Position numbers and translations under genes: made by a program. Below the pieces are notes generated by a model, which saw only the letters and a list, made by a program, of their open reading frames with translations, was not told the DNA's origin and made no database searches. DNA of 64,000 nt from contig NC_065874.1 in the NCBI RefSeq assembly GCF_933775445.1, positions 10,745,001-10,809,000 of the forward strand. The letters run 5' to 3'. This DNA comes from Argentina anserina (Eukaryota; Streptophyta; Magnoliopsida; Rosales; Rosaceae). Shown here one piece after another: positions 1 through 10,434 of this stretch (position 1 is its first letter; every line of letters starts with the position of its first letter).

Positions 1-1017
1 AAATTCAAGTCACGTGCCCAATGCATCATAATACTCTTATTTATGAAAGAACATAATACTCTTATTTAAGGATTTGGAACCTAACCAAGTTGGAAGGCTC
101 ATTCCTTCGCCTGATTCAAACTATTAAAATAAAATGTCAATTAATACAAAACATTAGAGAATGAGAAACAAATCTAAGTCAAAAAGAGAAACTAAGAAAG
201 AGGGAAAGATTGTTGTGTCTTATGAGAGAAAATATATAAAAACCTGCAAGACCCCGGCCCGCAAAAGCCCGGTATGCAAAAACTCGTAAGGCCTGTTTTA
301 GATGGACGAGTTTTGATCTTTCTATTTGTGAAAGGCACATTACTTATTTAAATATATTAAGATCTGACCCGGATCCACCACTTCAATGTTACTACAATAT
401 AATAATTTTATTGACTTTTAGCATGTTGTGTAATCTTTGCAGCAATTTGAAATCAGATGTAAGAAGACTCGTCGACAAGTCCCTAATTTTGCAATCATGG
501 TATTGATGGTATATATGTCACAAGCTCCCATAATGCCTAAGTCATGCATATCAAGAACAAAAGTAGAAGTTGCCGACAACACAAAATCATCAAGATTAGA
601 GGATTCGGACGCAACTTTATTTTTTTAATTCTTGGTTACAATTTTTTTTTTAAAGGATTTGGCATATCGGGTCTTAACCATTTACAAACCATCATTTTCG
701 AGTGTTTGACGGCCTCCGTAGAAGGATTGACTCTCCCAGCGCATGGTGTTACATCCACAAGGTTTCGAATTCGAAATCTCGCTTAAACCACAACAGCTCG
801 TTACCACTTTACAATTCGGACGCTTCTTTATGTTATTACATTATCATTTATGTTATTATTACATGTATAACAGTATAACAGAATAAACTTTTCTGTACAA
901 CAAAAAAAAGTTCGAAACGTCGCCGTTTCGTAGAAGGCTTATATAGTTATATCATTATATTCTTTTGCCTTTCTTCTTCTTCTTCTTCTTCTTCTTCAGT
1001 CTCCGATCCGATCTAAA
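1..1017. other. Intergenic, upstream of the Rab3GAP-like gene
   Basis: I see no supported gene here. The short open frames have low-complexity or non-conserved translations. The last ~60 bases are pyrimidine-rich (a run of TTC triplets at about 970-996) and probably form the 5' UTR or core promoter region of the gene that starts at 1018. Confidence 0.6.
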
Positions 1018-4000
1018 ATGGCGAGGCGGGTCCACACGACGGAGGTCGGCTGCATAGCCTGCGAGGAGCTCGGCGAGCTCGGCGCCGGAAAGGAGGGGTG
1101 GCTGGTGGACAATCCGAACCTCCTCTGCGCCATCGACACTCACTGCATCGCCCTCGCCAACCGCTCCGTGATCGTCGTTCTCGGGTGGGCCGAGCCCGAC
1201 CATAACCGGGTCAAGATCCGACCCGAATTGTCACCGATTGAGGCGGAGTTCGTGTCCGCGATTGAGTGGCTGGTGTTTGATGAGATGCGGGTCGTCGTCG
1301 CCGGGACTTCTGCTGGTTATCTCCTCTTTTACTCTCTGTCTGGGCATTTGATCCATAAACAGGTAAAAAGTAAATACCTTTTCACTGTTGTGAATTTTTT
1401 TACTGTTGTATTTAGCTTATTTATGTTTGGTATATATAATAATATAAAGGTGCCAATGCTGCAAATGTGATTGAATTTTTACCATGCATTAATAGTTTGA
1501 TTTAGATTTTTACTATGATGGGTGAAAGTAATTAGATTTGTATGTGTGGGATTAGTTGCTGAACTTGAAGTATGGTATTGTCTTGACTGTCAAGCAACTT
1601 GGATTGACTTTGTTTTGGTAACAGATGGTGTATCCAGCTAAGATTATACGGTTGAGGGTGCGTGGAACGAAGAGAGATTTGAGTCATGACACATCCTCGG
1701 AGGAGGTTTGTGTTGTTATGCCTGGAATTCTCGCTCGTTTTGATGGAAATGATATTCAGGTATGAGTAACATCCTTTTATCTTGCTATGGATGGTAGTTT
1801 TAGCTGCATTGCTAGGTTTTGGGCAGAAATTGTGTTAATTTAGCTTAATGTAATGGGAAGATTAAGTAGTTGTGGATTTCTATTGTATGCTGTCAGTGTT
1901 AAGGTGTCACTTTAATGAGGTTCGTTTTAATATTAGATTCCAGGCTTGAGAGGCCTAATTGGTATGGCTTAATGTGGTTGGAATGTAGAATATGCTGCAG
2001 CAGTGGTTTCAGGAAACACAATCTCATTTTTGGGATCGACATCAGAGGTCTGATGATTTGGAAAATTCTCATGGAAAATTACCTTACCAGCTATGGAGTG
2101 TCAGCAAGTATGGGAGTTGTGCTGATGCTGCAATCACTGGCATAATGCCTCCGCCACTGATGGAAATCCAGGTATTCACTTATCCAGTAGCCTTCTTTAT
2201 GTAATAAGGTTTCCCTGAGCTATCCAGTCCTTAAACTAGCAAAAGTTAACCGGCAGTGATATATTCACAGAAATATAGCTCTACCATACTTGCAAATTCT
2301 CCTGAATGCCATGTTTGTCTAATCTTCATGAAGTCTTGCTGACAGTTATGGTTGTAGTGCTTTTTTTTATTAATCATGGAAACTTTCTGAAAAGTTATTC
2401 TGGATTTGAATTCAGCTGCTTTTATTGTTGGGCAGTCAAGTGAACATTATTTCTGTGGAATCACTGTTGGAGAGGATGCGGTAATTTCAGCCTTCAGGTT
2501 AGTATGATCAAATGATGCAGAATCCTGTTTTCCCAATTAGTGAAATTTCTTCTTTTGTGGTTTTATGTTCTTACTTATTATTAATTTTGGTTTGTCATGT
2601 GAAGACTTTCAGAAGATAAAAATAGGTCTTTTGTGGGAGCTATCTTGTCTAAAGTTGTGCCTGCAACATTTTCAACATTAGCCACATTTTCAAAACTACT
2701 TTGGCGAAGTGAACAGACTTCACCTAAGAAATTGGATGATAAGCCTCAATCATTTGCTCGAGGTGAGAATAATTGACTTTGGTTACTAACTTAAAGTTCA
2801 GTCATTTTGCACTAACTCAGGGGGCGTTATACTGCAAATTCTTAGTGATGGTATTATGATAACTTCTTTGTCCATGCATTTTGAATCCTTCTCATGAACC
2901 CTTTTTTCAACTTCAAGTAAAATCCAGTTGGCTCTACTGAAGTACTGATATGCATTTTCGATTTGTGGCAGCTTCTCCATTGACATGTTTGAAGGACTTC
3001 CCAAGAAAGGGTGAGAAGCTTACCTTATCACCTAGTGGCACATTGGCTGCAATTACGGATTCACTTGGTCGCATATTGCTGTTGGACACTCAGGCACTTG
3101 TCATAGTGCGACTGTGGAAGGCACGATTCCGATATTCTTAAATTGAATTGAGTTTTTTGTCTTGGTCCTTCTGCTCATCATAATGATATAATTTGAGTTC
3201 TAACTTATAAATAAACCTGCAGGGGTATCGGGATGCTAGCTGCCTATTCACGGAGATGCTGGTCAATAAAGACACATCAGCTTCTCGTTCCCAATATTAT
3301 GAACCTACGAAAAGTGATTACTGTCTCTGCTTGGTTATTCATGCCCCTCGAAAAGGAATCATTGAGGTACGTTGTTTTACCTTTTCCCATCCAAAAGTAA
3401 TACTGTTTCCCAATGTTCCAGCCATTCAACATCTCTTTTGTAGTTTGTTTCTGCAATGATCAGACTTCACATTATTTTCTTCTCATTCAAAACACTCGAC
3501 TTATGTTGTGAGTTATGGATAGCAAGGCATCTGGTTCAGAATGTTATAATTAGAACTGGTAGCGCAACTGCCTACAATGTTTTTACTTATTTTAACCTGT
3601 GGAATGAAATATTAATGGGTTGACAACAGAAGACAGGAGATATCGCATGCTTTTAAGGAGCTGCTAATTGAAAATAGGTTCAGGTAGTATATTGCAACTG
3701 ATTTAAATGGTTTGGGTACTGTCTTTAGGAATTATAGGCCAGACTAGGCTTCAGTCAGCTACTAGATATCAGAGGATGACATATGGTACATTCTGTTAAA
3801 TTCAAAGCTTCTTCAGAAACTCTTTTGTGAGAATTGCAATAAGTGAGAACTGTCCGATACAGATTGGAAGTACCATATACGCTAGTGAAATCAATCAAAT
3901 ATCTACAAAAAAAAAGTCAATTCAAATATTTAAGAAAATTTTCAATTTAGCATCACTCATTCTAGATTAGAATTTGAAATTACCTGCATTGCTCAATGGC

Positions 4001-4301
4001 ACCTTGATGGAGATCTATCATTAGTAGCAACAGGAGAAGCAAAGTTCAGATCAGAGTAATATTGAACGACTGTTTAGCTTTGAACTGATGAGATCTGCTT
4101 TCTTGTTTTGTATTTATGTTGTAGATTTGGCAGATGAGAACTGGACCAAGGCTTCGAAGTTTTGTGTGTGCCAAAGGTAGCAAGATACTGCAACCTACTT
4201 ACAGATTTGGATCGTCAGTAGCCTCTCCTTATGTTCCTTTAGAGGTTTTCTTGTTGAATGGCGACTCTGGTCAGATATCAGTTTTAAATCGAACTCTTTA
4301 A
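1018..4301 (+). CDS. Rab3 GTPase-activating protein regulatory (non-catalytic) subunit-like, 8 exons
   Basis: Exons reconstructed from reading frame and splice sites: 1018-1362, 1625-1759, 1989-2171, 2436-2497, 2605-2762, 2972-3120, 3223-3366, 4125-4301. They join without a break into 450 codons plus TAA. The protein starts MARRVHTTEVG and carries GEDAVISAFR, LSPSGTLAAITDSLGR and VRLWKGYRDA, which I recognise from plant proteins annotated as Rab3GAP regulatory subunit N-terminal domain. In animals this subunit pairs with the catalytic subunit as GAP for Rab3 and GEF for Rab18; the plant role is inferred. The product ends NGDSGQISVLNRTL, so it is far shorter than the animal protein (N-terminal domain only). 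Exon 1 is GC-rich compared with the rest. The intron after exon 6 has a GC donor (AAG then GCACGA at 3121) rather than GT; all others are GT-AG. Family call is good; last exon and 3' end are inferred from frame alone. Confidence 0.82.
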
Positions 4302-4548
4302 TTAAGTGTAAATTAAAAAAGATATCTGTAAATCATGTTAATGAAATGTTCATATTTCAGATGCAATGCAATTCAATGCCATTGATAGCATACTTTGGTC
4401 AGTATCAGTGATTATAGACAGGAAACCCTGAGGACATACCAATTTATTTATTTATTTTGGTAGTAAAAATGCATTAAGTACAGAAAAGCAGGTAGAAACT
4501 TGCACAACAGCACAAGACATCACAATCAAAGGAGTAATGTCTTGTGGC

Positions 4549-5345
4549 CTTGTGTAGCATACTAGTTTGCCCCTTGCGGTTTCACTGGTGTCAGATTTTA
4601 AGGGTTTGAATGGCACATTTATAACAAGAGCAAGCAGGTCAGTTTCATCAACTGGATGGGTGAAGTCCTCTAATGGGAATATGTCAACCCAGTCAATTCA
4701 AAAACTTTACTTCACTAATACAATGGTCATGGGGGATAGTGGTAATGTGCAGATAGTGAACCAGAACATCCATTTCAATGACACTGTTCACCTCAAGATG
4801 CCTTCCTCCATTGTGCACTCACTCGCATCACACAAAACATTTCCCCTTTACTTGTACACTGACTACTTGGAACAAAATAATGGTTCATATCTATTGACGA
4901 CGAATGTCAGTTTGGGATTTATTGAGAAGAAAACTGCAAGTGCTGGTTCTCAATTTTTGAAGAGCTCTCTTAAGAATTTGCAGAATGCTGAGGGTAATAT
5001 GGTTGTAAAAGATAATTTGGTAGTTAGTGGAGTGGGGAATACACAGCAAGTGTAAAGATATCACGGTGGAAAATCCTGTTACTTTAGGAATATAAGCAGC
5101 TCAAATTGCACCATTCTTTATGACAAGGTTGAGAGTACATGCAACAGCAGACCAAAGTTCAAAAGGGATTTTGGTTTGAGAAGACTGGCCTTTTGGTGCT
5201 GGGATTATTTGAGAACAAGGAGAAAATTTAGGCTTATTCATCTTGATGCGTCTTCTTGTGCTACATAAATGCCAAGAGTTTGAAGTGGGGACCTCTATCT
5301 GTATGTCAGTACCTCAGATTGAAATGTGAGTACTTTGTATTCCAT
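4549..5345 (+). pseudogene. Truncated PNGase A pseudogene (3' part only)
   Basis: This stretch is a close copy of the last third of the intact PNGase A gene at 7291-9093, in the same orientation, starting at the position equivalent to about 8430. No 5' two-thirds are present. The frame is open to 5055, where a TAA replaces the Tyr codon of the intact copy (AACAAGTATAC there, GCAAGTGTAA here). A 2-base loss near 5190 also breaks the terminal RRLWPFG motif. Homology fades in the 3' UTR near 5345. It starts only ~250 bp after the Rab3GAP-like stop codon, so it may be co-transcribed as 3' UTR. Best read as a partial tandem duplication that decayed. Confidence 0.85.
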
Positions 5346-7290
5346 TATTTTATGAATATTGCTCATTAGAAATGTAAAATTAGTCTAGTCTTTTTTGGCA
5401 CTGGGACATTTGTGAAAAGTGGTTTAGATAAACTTGGCTAATCTCAATATAATGCAAGGTTATGCAAGAAATTACAAACCATTGGTTGCAGTAGCTAGCA
5501 ACTTTCTGCATAATCAAAACGCTTTACTGTAATCTGAACCTTGCACAAACATCTAATACCATCTGATACCTATTGGTTCAATAATCAAACCTTACACCAT
5601 ACAGGAGTAAACAGGACACATGAGACCACTTGGATTCATAATATATACATGTAATGCGAAGAAATGTGAAGATTTATCTGCTAATCATCATTGCTAAATT
5701 TTTAATATTTGAATCTTTCCGAGGTGAAAATTTTTTGTTTTGTGCTCACTCAAAAAAAAAGTCTTTACTTCTGTGTAATAGTGCAGTTTTGGGAACTTTA
5801 TATAATCGATTTATTGAATTGGTTATTATTCTTGACTAGCGTAAAAGAGATAAAACCCGGATATTGTCTGTGATTAGTTGATACTTATATTGGGAAGATC
5901 GAGTATTCCAGCCAGTTAAATCTGAGTTGTATACACTTATCTTTGCACCTTGAAGGATTGATCCATTTGAAAATGGTTTAAATGACTACAACCCTGATTT
6001 TGTATATTTGATCAGCATAACACCTTGTCTTCCCATTTGATGCTTCTTACATAGTTTCTGATAGTGTACAATCAAAACCTGAACCTATGTATCATTGGGC
6101 AAACCATTTTGTCATTCTGTTTCAGGCTCTTAGTCTCTTTAGACTAGGCTGCAATCTTGAGATAGTCTGAAACAGAAAATTCACGACAACATTGTTGTCA
6201 GTAAGATGTTCGTAATTGTACATTGGAATATATACTGTTTGTATCGTTGGTGATTCAGTGAATTCAGTCCGAGTTAAATATTCTTGTATTGTATGGTTGT
6301 ATACTTGTATTGAACTCGATGTCATTTTGAAGCTTGCATTGACATTGGCATTTTGAATGCATGAGAGTGATAAGATCAAGACTGACCGGTATAAACTCTT
6401 CTCTTATTACTATGGTGTGATCAAAGCACATTCACAACTTAATCCAAGATATCAAGACCAGTGCTGAAGAGTGGGAGGAAATGTAGTTTACAGTTTACAC
6501 ATGATTTTTGGGAGGCAAATGTTGCATATGCCCTTGCTGATATAAGCCAGAGAATTGAAAAAAGTTGCAGCTTAGATTGATAAAGTTTTGTGTGAGACGC
6601 GCCATGCCATTCTATTTGACTTGCAAATGCTGGTTGCGATAGAGGCAGATCCCTTAGATATTTTCATTTCGTACCAAAATAAGACTGTTATTACTAAAGC
6701 CAAGGTGAGCTTAAACCCCATCAGTTTTTCTTGAACACATTTGGTAAAACTTGAGTAAAAAAAAAACAAGTTAAATTTCCATGTCTTGTTGTACATCACC
6801 CTCACTATCTACATAAGCCAGGCACCAACTCCTCTACTGCTATATATCAACACTGGCAACAAAAAATGTTACGTTCTTTTAAGCCATTTCAGGATGCAAA
6901 TGATCTCTGCAAATGAAAACCCATATATCAAGCACTTATTGGTTTTGAAAACTATTTCCAAAGTTGAGTGCTACCAAGACCATCACTGTTATTCATTATA
7001 ACCAATTAACCAGTACCACATTGCCGCAGGTGAGAAAGAGTAGCAACAAATAGCCATCATTCACCCCCAGAAAAAAAAAATTTTAACCAGAAAAATATAC
7101 AATGAAGTAAACTTTCCTTAAAAGGTAATGAAGACAATAATTTAGGATCAGCCCAGCTCATCATTGTTAATTACTCCAGACAGCTAAGTATAAACAGAAC
7201 TGAGTATCCCCAAGGCCCCAAATGTAGGAGCTGATAAAACAAAGTAGCTAGACTCCCTCAAAGCAATCACAACTCAACAACTAGTCATAT
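5346..7290. other. Intergenic, upstream of PNGase A
   Basis: About 1.9 kb of AT-rich DNA. No open frame shows recognisable domains on either strand. The proximal promoter of the PNGase A gene should lie in the last few hundred bases; I do not see a clean TATA box. Confidence 0.5.
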
Positions 7291-9093
7291 ATGGCTACCC
7301 TATTCCCTCTCCTCTTCCTCCTCCTTCAACCTCTCTTCTCCACTGCCAATGTCCACAAACTCAACCAGCTCAGACAAGAGCTCATCTCCCAAACCATTTC
7401 TCTCAATGACACCCCACCAACCCTTTACTTTGAAGTCACCAAACCCATTCCAGTTCCCGAAACCAAGCCTTGTTCCCAACTCGTTCTCCAACATGACTTT
7501 GCCTACACTTATGGAAAACCACCTGTCTTTGCCAACTACACTCCCCCCTCAAACTGCCCATCTCAGAGTTTCTCAAAGATTGTTCTTGAATGGAGAGCAA
7601 CTAGTAAAGGAAGACAATTTGACCGCATTTTTGGGGTCTGGCTTTCTGGGGTTGAGCTTCTGAGGAGCTGCACAGCTGAGCCAAGGACCAATGGGATTGT
7701 CTGGAGTGTTGAGAAGGACATCACCAGGTACTATTCTTTGCTCCAACAGAATCAGACACTTGCTGTTTATCTTGGCAACTTGATTGATTCAACATATACT
7801 GGTGTTTACCATGTGAATATAAGCTTTCATTTTTATCCTACTGAGGTGGGTTTAGATAGTTATGATCGAAATGTGGGGGATTTGGCATCTGGGTACTATT
7901 CTTGGGCGGATTTGATTCTGCCCATTTCGAGAAATCTGCCTTTGACTGATGGCTTGTGGTTTGAGGTTGAGAATTCAACTGATACTGAGGTGAAGGAATT
8001 TAAGATTCCTCAAAATGCTTATAGGGCTGTGTTGGAGGTGTATGTTTCGTTTCATGAGAATGATGAGTTTTGGTATTCCAATCCTACTAATGAGTACATT
8101 GCTGCCAATAACCTTACTGGCACGCCTGGAAATGGGCCTTTTAGGGAGGTTGTGGTGAGTTTAGATGGTGTGATTGTTGGTGCTGTTTGGCCTTTTACTG
8201 TGGTTTATACTGGGGGGATCAATCCTCTTTTGTGGAGACCTATTACTGCCATTGGATCATATGATCTACCTTCTTATGATATCGAAATCACACCGTTTTT
8301 AGGGAATATATTGGATGGGAAGAGCCACAAGATTGGGTTTAATGTTACAAATGCCTTGAATGTTTGGTACATTGATGCAAATCTGCATGTTTGGTTGGAC
8401 AAACAGAGCTCAAGAACTCAAGCACAGCTTGTGAAGCATACTAGTTTGCCCCTTGCTGTTTCACTGGTGTCGGATTTTGAGGGTTTGAATGGCACATTTG
8501 TGACAAGGGCAAGCAGATCTGTCTCGTCAACTGGATGGGTGAAGTCCTCTAATGGGAATATTACAACCCAGTCAGTTCAAGGTTTTTCCTACATTAATAA
8601 AATGGTCATGGGGAATGATGGGAATTTGCAGACAGTGGACCAGAACATCCATTTCAATGACACTGTTCTTATAGAGACACCAGACTCCGCTGTTCATTCT
8701 CTCAGATCAAATAAAACATTTCCCCTTTACGTGTACACTGACTTCTTGGAACAAGAAGATGGAACTTATTTGTTGGTGACAAACGTCAATTTGGGATTTA
8801 TTGAGAAGAGAAGTGCTACTGGTGGTTCAGGACTCTTGGAGAGTTCTCTCAGAAATTTGCAGAATGCAGAGGGTAATATGGTTGTGAAAAACAATTTGGT
8901 AGTCAGCGGAGTCGGGAGTACAGAACAAGTATACAGATACCATGGTGGCAGATTCTGTTACTTTAGAAATGTGAGCAGCTCAAACTACACCATACTGTAT
9001 GATGAAGTGGAGACGACATGCCCCAAAAAAGCCAAGTCTAATTTTAATTTTGGCTTGAGAAGACTGTGGCCTTTTGGTACTGGATTTATTTGA
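7291..9093 (+). CDS. Peptide-N4-(N-acetyl-beta-glucosaminyl)asparagine amidase A (PNGase A)
   Basis: One uninterrupted exon of 600 codons. Enzymes of this family cleave the N-glycan from the Asn side chain of glycoproteins and accept core alpha-1,3-fucosylated plant glycans; they act in the secretory/apoplastic compartment. The chosen ATG is followed by a clear signal peptide (MATLFPLLFLLLQPLFSTA). Family-typical stretches follow: PTLYFEVTKPIPVP near residue 43, VLEWRATSKGRQFDRIFGVW near 97-116, SWADLILPISRNLPLTDGLW in the middle, FWYSNPTNEYI, and near the C-terminus YRYHGGRFCYFRNVSSSNYT. Many NxS/T sequons suit a secreted glycoprotein. Length is close to the known plant enzymes (about 600 aa). 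A truncated, broken copy lies 2 kb upstream. Confidence 0.93.
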   Translation: MATLFPLLFLLLQPLFSTANVHKLNQLRQELISQTISLNDTPPTLYFEVTKPIPVPETKPCSQLVLQHDFAYTYGKPPVFANYTPPSNCPSQSFSKIVLEWRATSKGRQFDRIFGVWLSGVELLRSCTAEPRTNGIVWSVEKDITRYYSLLQQNQTLAVYLGNLIDSTYTGVYHVNISFHFYPTEVGLDSYDRNVGDLASGYYSWADLILPISRNLPLTDGLWFEVENSTDTEVKEFKIPQNAYRAVLEVYVSFHENDEFWYSNPTNEYIAANNLTGTPGNGPFREVVVSLDGVIVGAVWPFTVVYTGGINPLLWRPITAIGSYDLPSYDIEITPFLGNILDGKSHKIGFNVTNALNVWYIDANLHVWLDKQSSRTQAQLVKHTSLPLAVSLVSDFEGLNGTFVTRASRSVSSTGWVKSSNGNITTQSVQGFSYINKMVMGNDGNLQTVDQNIHFNDTVLIETPDSAVHSLRSNKTFPLYVYTDFLEQEDGTYLLVTNVNLGFIEKRSATGGSGLLESSLRNLQNAEGNMVVKNNLVVSGVGSTEQVYRYHGGRFCYFRNVSSSNYTILYDEVETTCPKKAKSNFNFGLRRLWPFGTGFI

Positions 9094-10377
9094 AGCTTAG
9101 TCTAGCTTTATAGTTGTTGGACCTTCTTGTGTTACATAAAAGGACTCAGTTGGTAAGTCTGAACAGGATCCTGGATGTGGGATCCTCAAATAAAAATGTA
9201 AGTATTCGCTGTTCGATTTGGTGTTGTGAATATGCTTCTAAGATAATTTATCTGAAGGAAAAGCGATTCCAGGTTGTTTTGCAAGTGGTGATCATACCCT
9301 ATATATCAGAACTAAGATTATCATGTTGGTTTCACCAGGCATCAAATGATATCGGTGAAGTGGTTCTAGAGAACTTGTACTATCTCAATGTAATCCATTT
9401 CTTGTGCAGGGTATTACCATTGATTATTGGATCTAGATACTGATTGTTTGTGCATATCAGCTTTGCTTGAAGTCAACTGGCTTCTGCAGAGAACTCTCAT
9501 ATTTCATGGCAGTCCTGTATCATTGAGTTAAACTATTGAATCATAAATCGCAGAGGGAAAAATTGATCTTGTAATGCTCATTTTATGCCAAGCCAAGCAA
9601 AGATTATTTAGCTGATCTAAATTAAGGTTTCATGTTTTGCCTTTCTATCTTGCCTATCCTTCTTGTAAAATTTAGCCAACTGTTTTACTTTATAGCAATT
9701 GGTATTCATTGAAGTTATCGACGTCTGTCACCTATCTCTATCATACATTGTAGTACTGTCATCTTGTCATGAAGGAATAGGTTCATATGAACTTGGTTTT
9801 AGTCGACACTTTGATTTGAATCCTGACCTCTCCGCTCGTATTTCATGCTTGTCAGCGTCGGAGCATCATCTGTCATGTTATAAAATCATTTCCGTGCTCA
9901 TATATAGAGTGCTGAACACTGAGTGCAGGTCCTTAAAGAAGCTGTTGGAGAAGACTTGATGATCTGATAAAATCTCATTTATTGGCATGAAAGTTTACTG
10001 ATCAATTTTATCATCTGGCATTATAGATTAGTTTTCTGCTAGGCTAGACGAGTTATAATTGAAGAGCTGTTCATTTAGCATTCTAATTGAAGAGCTGCTC
10101 ATTTCAGGTAGTTTGAACTATTAACTATGAAATCAAAGAGCATTGAACAAGAAGGTATGAAGTGCCAACAATCAAGTAACAAAATTAACCCTTGTAATTT
10201 CGTTGTAGTGAAAAGGGCTGGTACTTGGTCAAGTCATTCAAACTCAAGCTATAATTTGTGCTGAGTTCCTAACCCCATCCTTTTGTGAGTTCATGAAGTT
10301 AATGATTTTATACTCTCATCGGAAAAAAAAAACTACATTTTACGCCAATCTCTTATCCAACATATAACTTTATAACA
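9094..10377. other. PNGase A 3' region and intergenic
   Basis: The first ~250 bp are the probable 3' UTR of PNGase A and still resemble the 3' flank of the upstream pseudogene. Beyond this I see no supported gene. A short near-repeat (AATTGAAGAGCTG) occurs twice at about 10058-10097. Confidence 0.5.
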
Positions 10378-10434
10378 ATCACAACCGAATAAACACAACC
10401 CGGCAACTATACTTGAGATTGGATCAGTTTCAAC

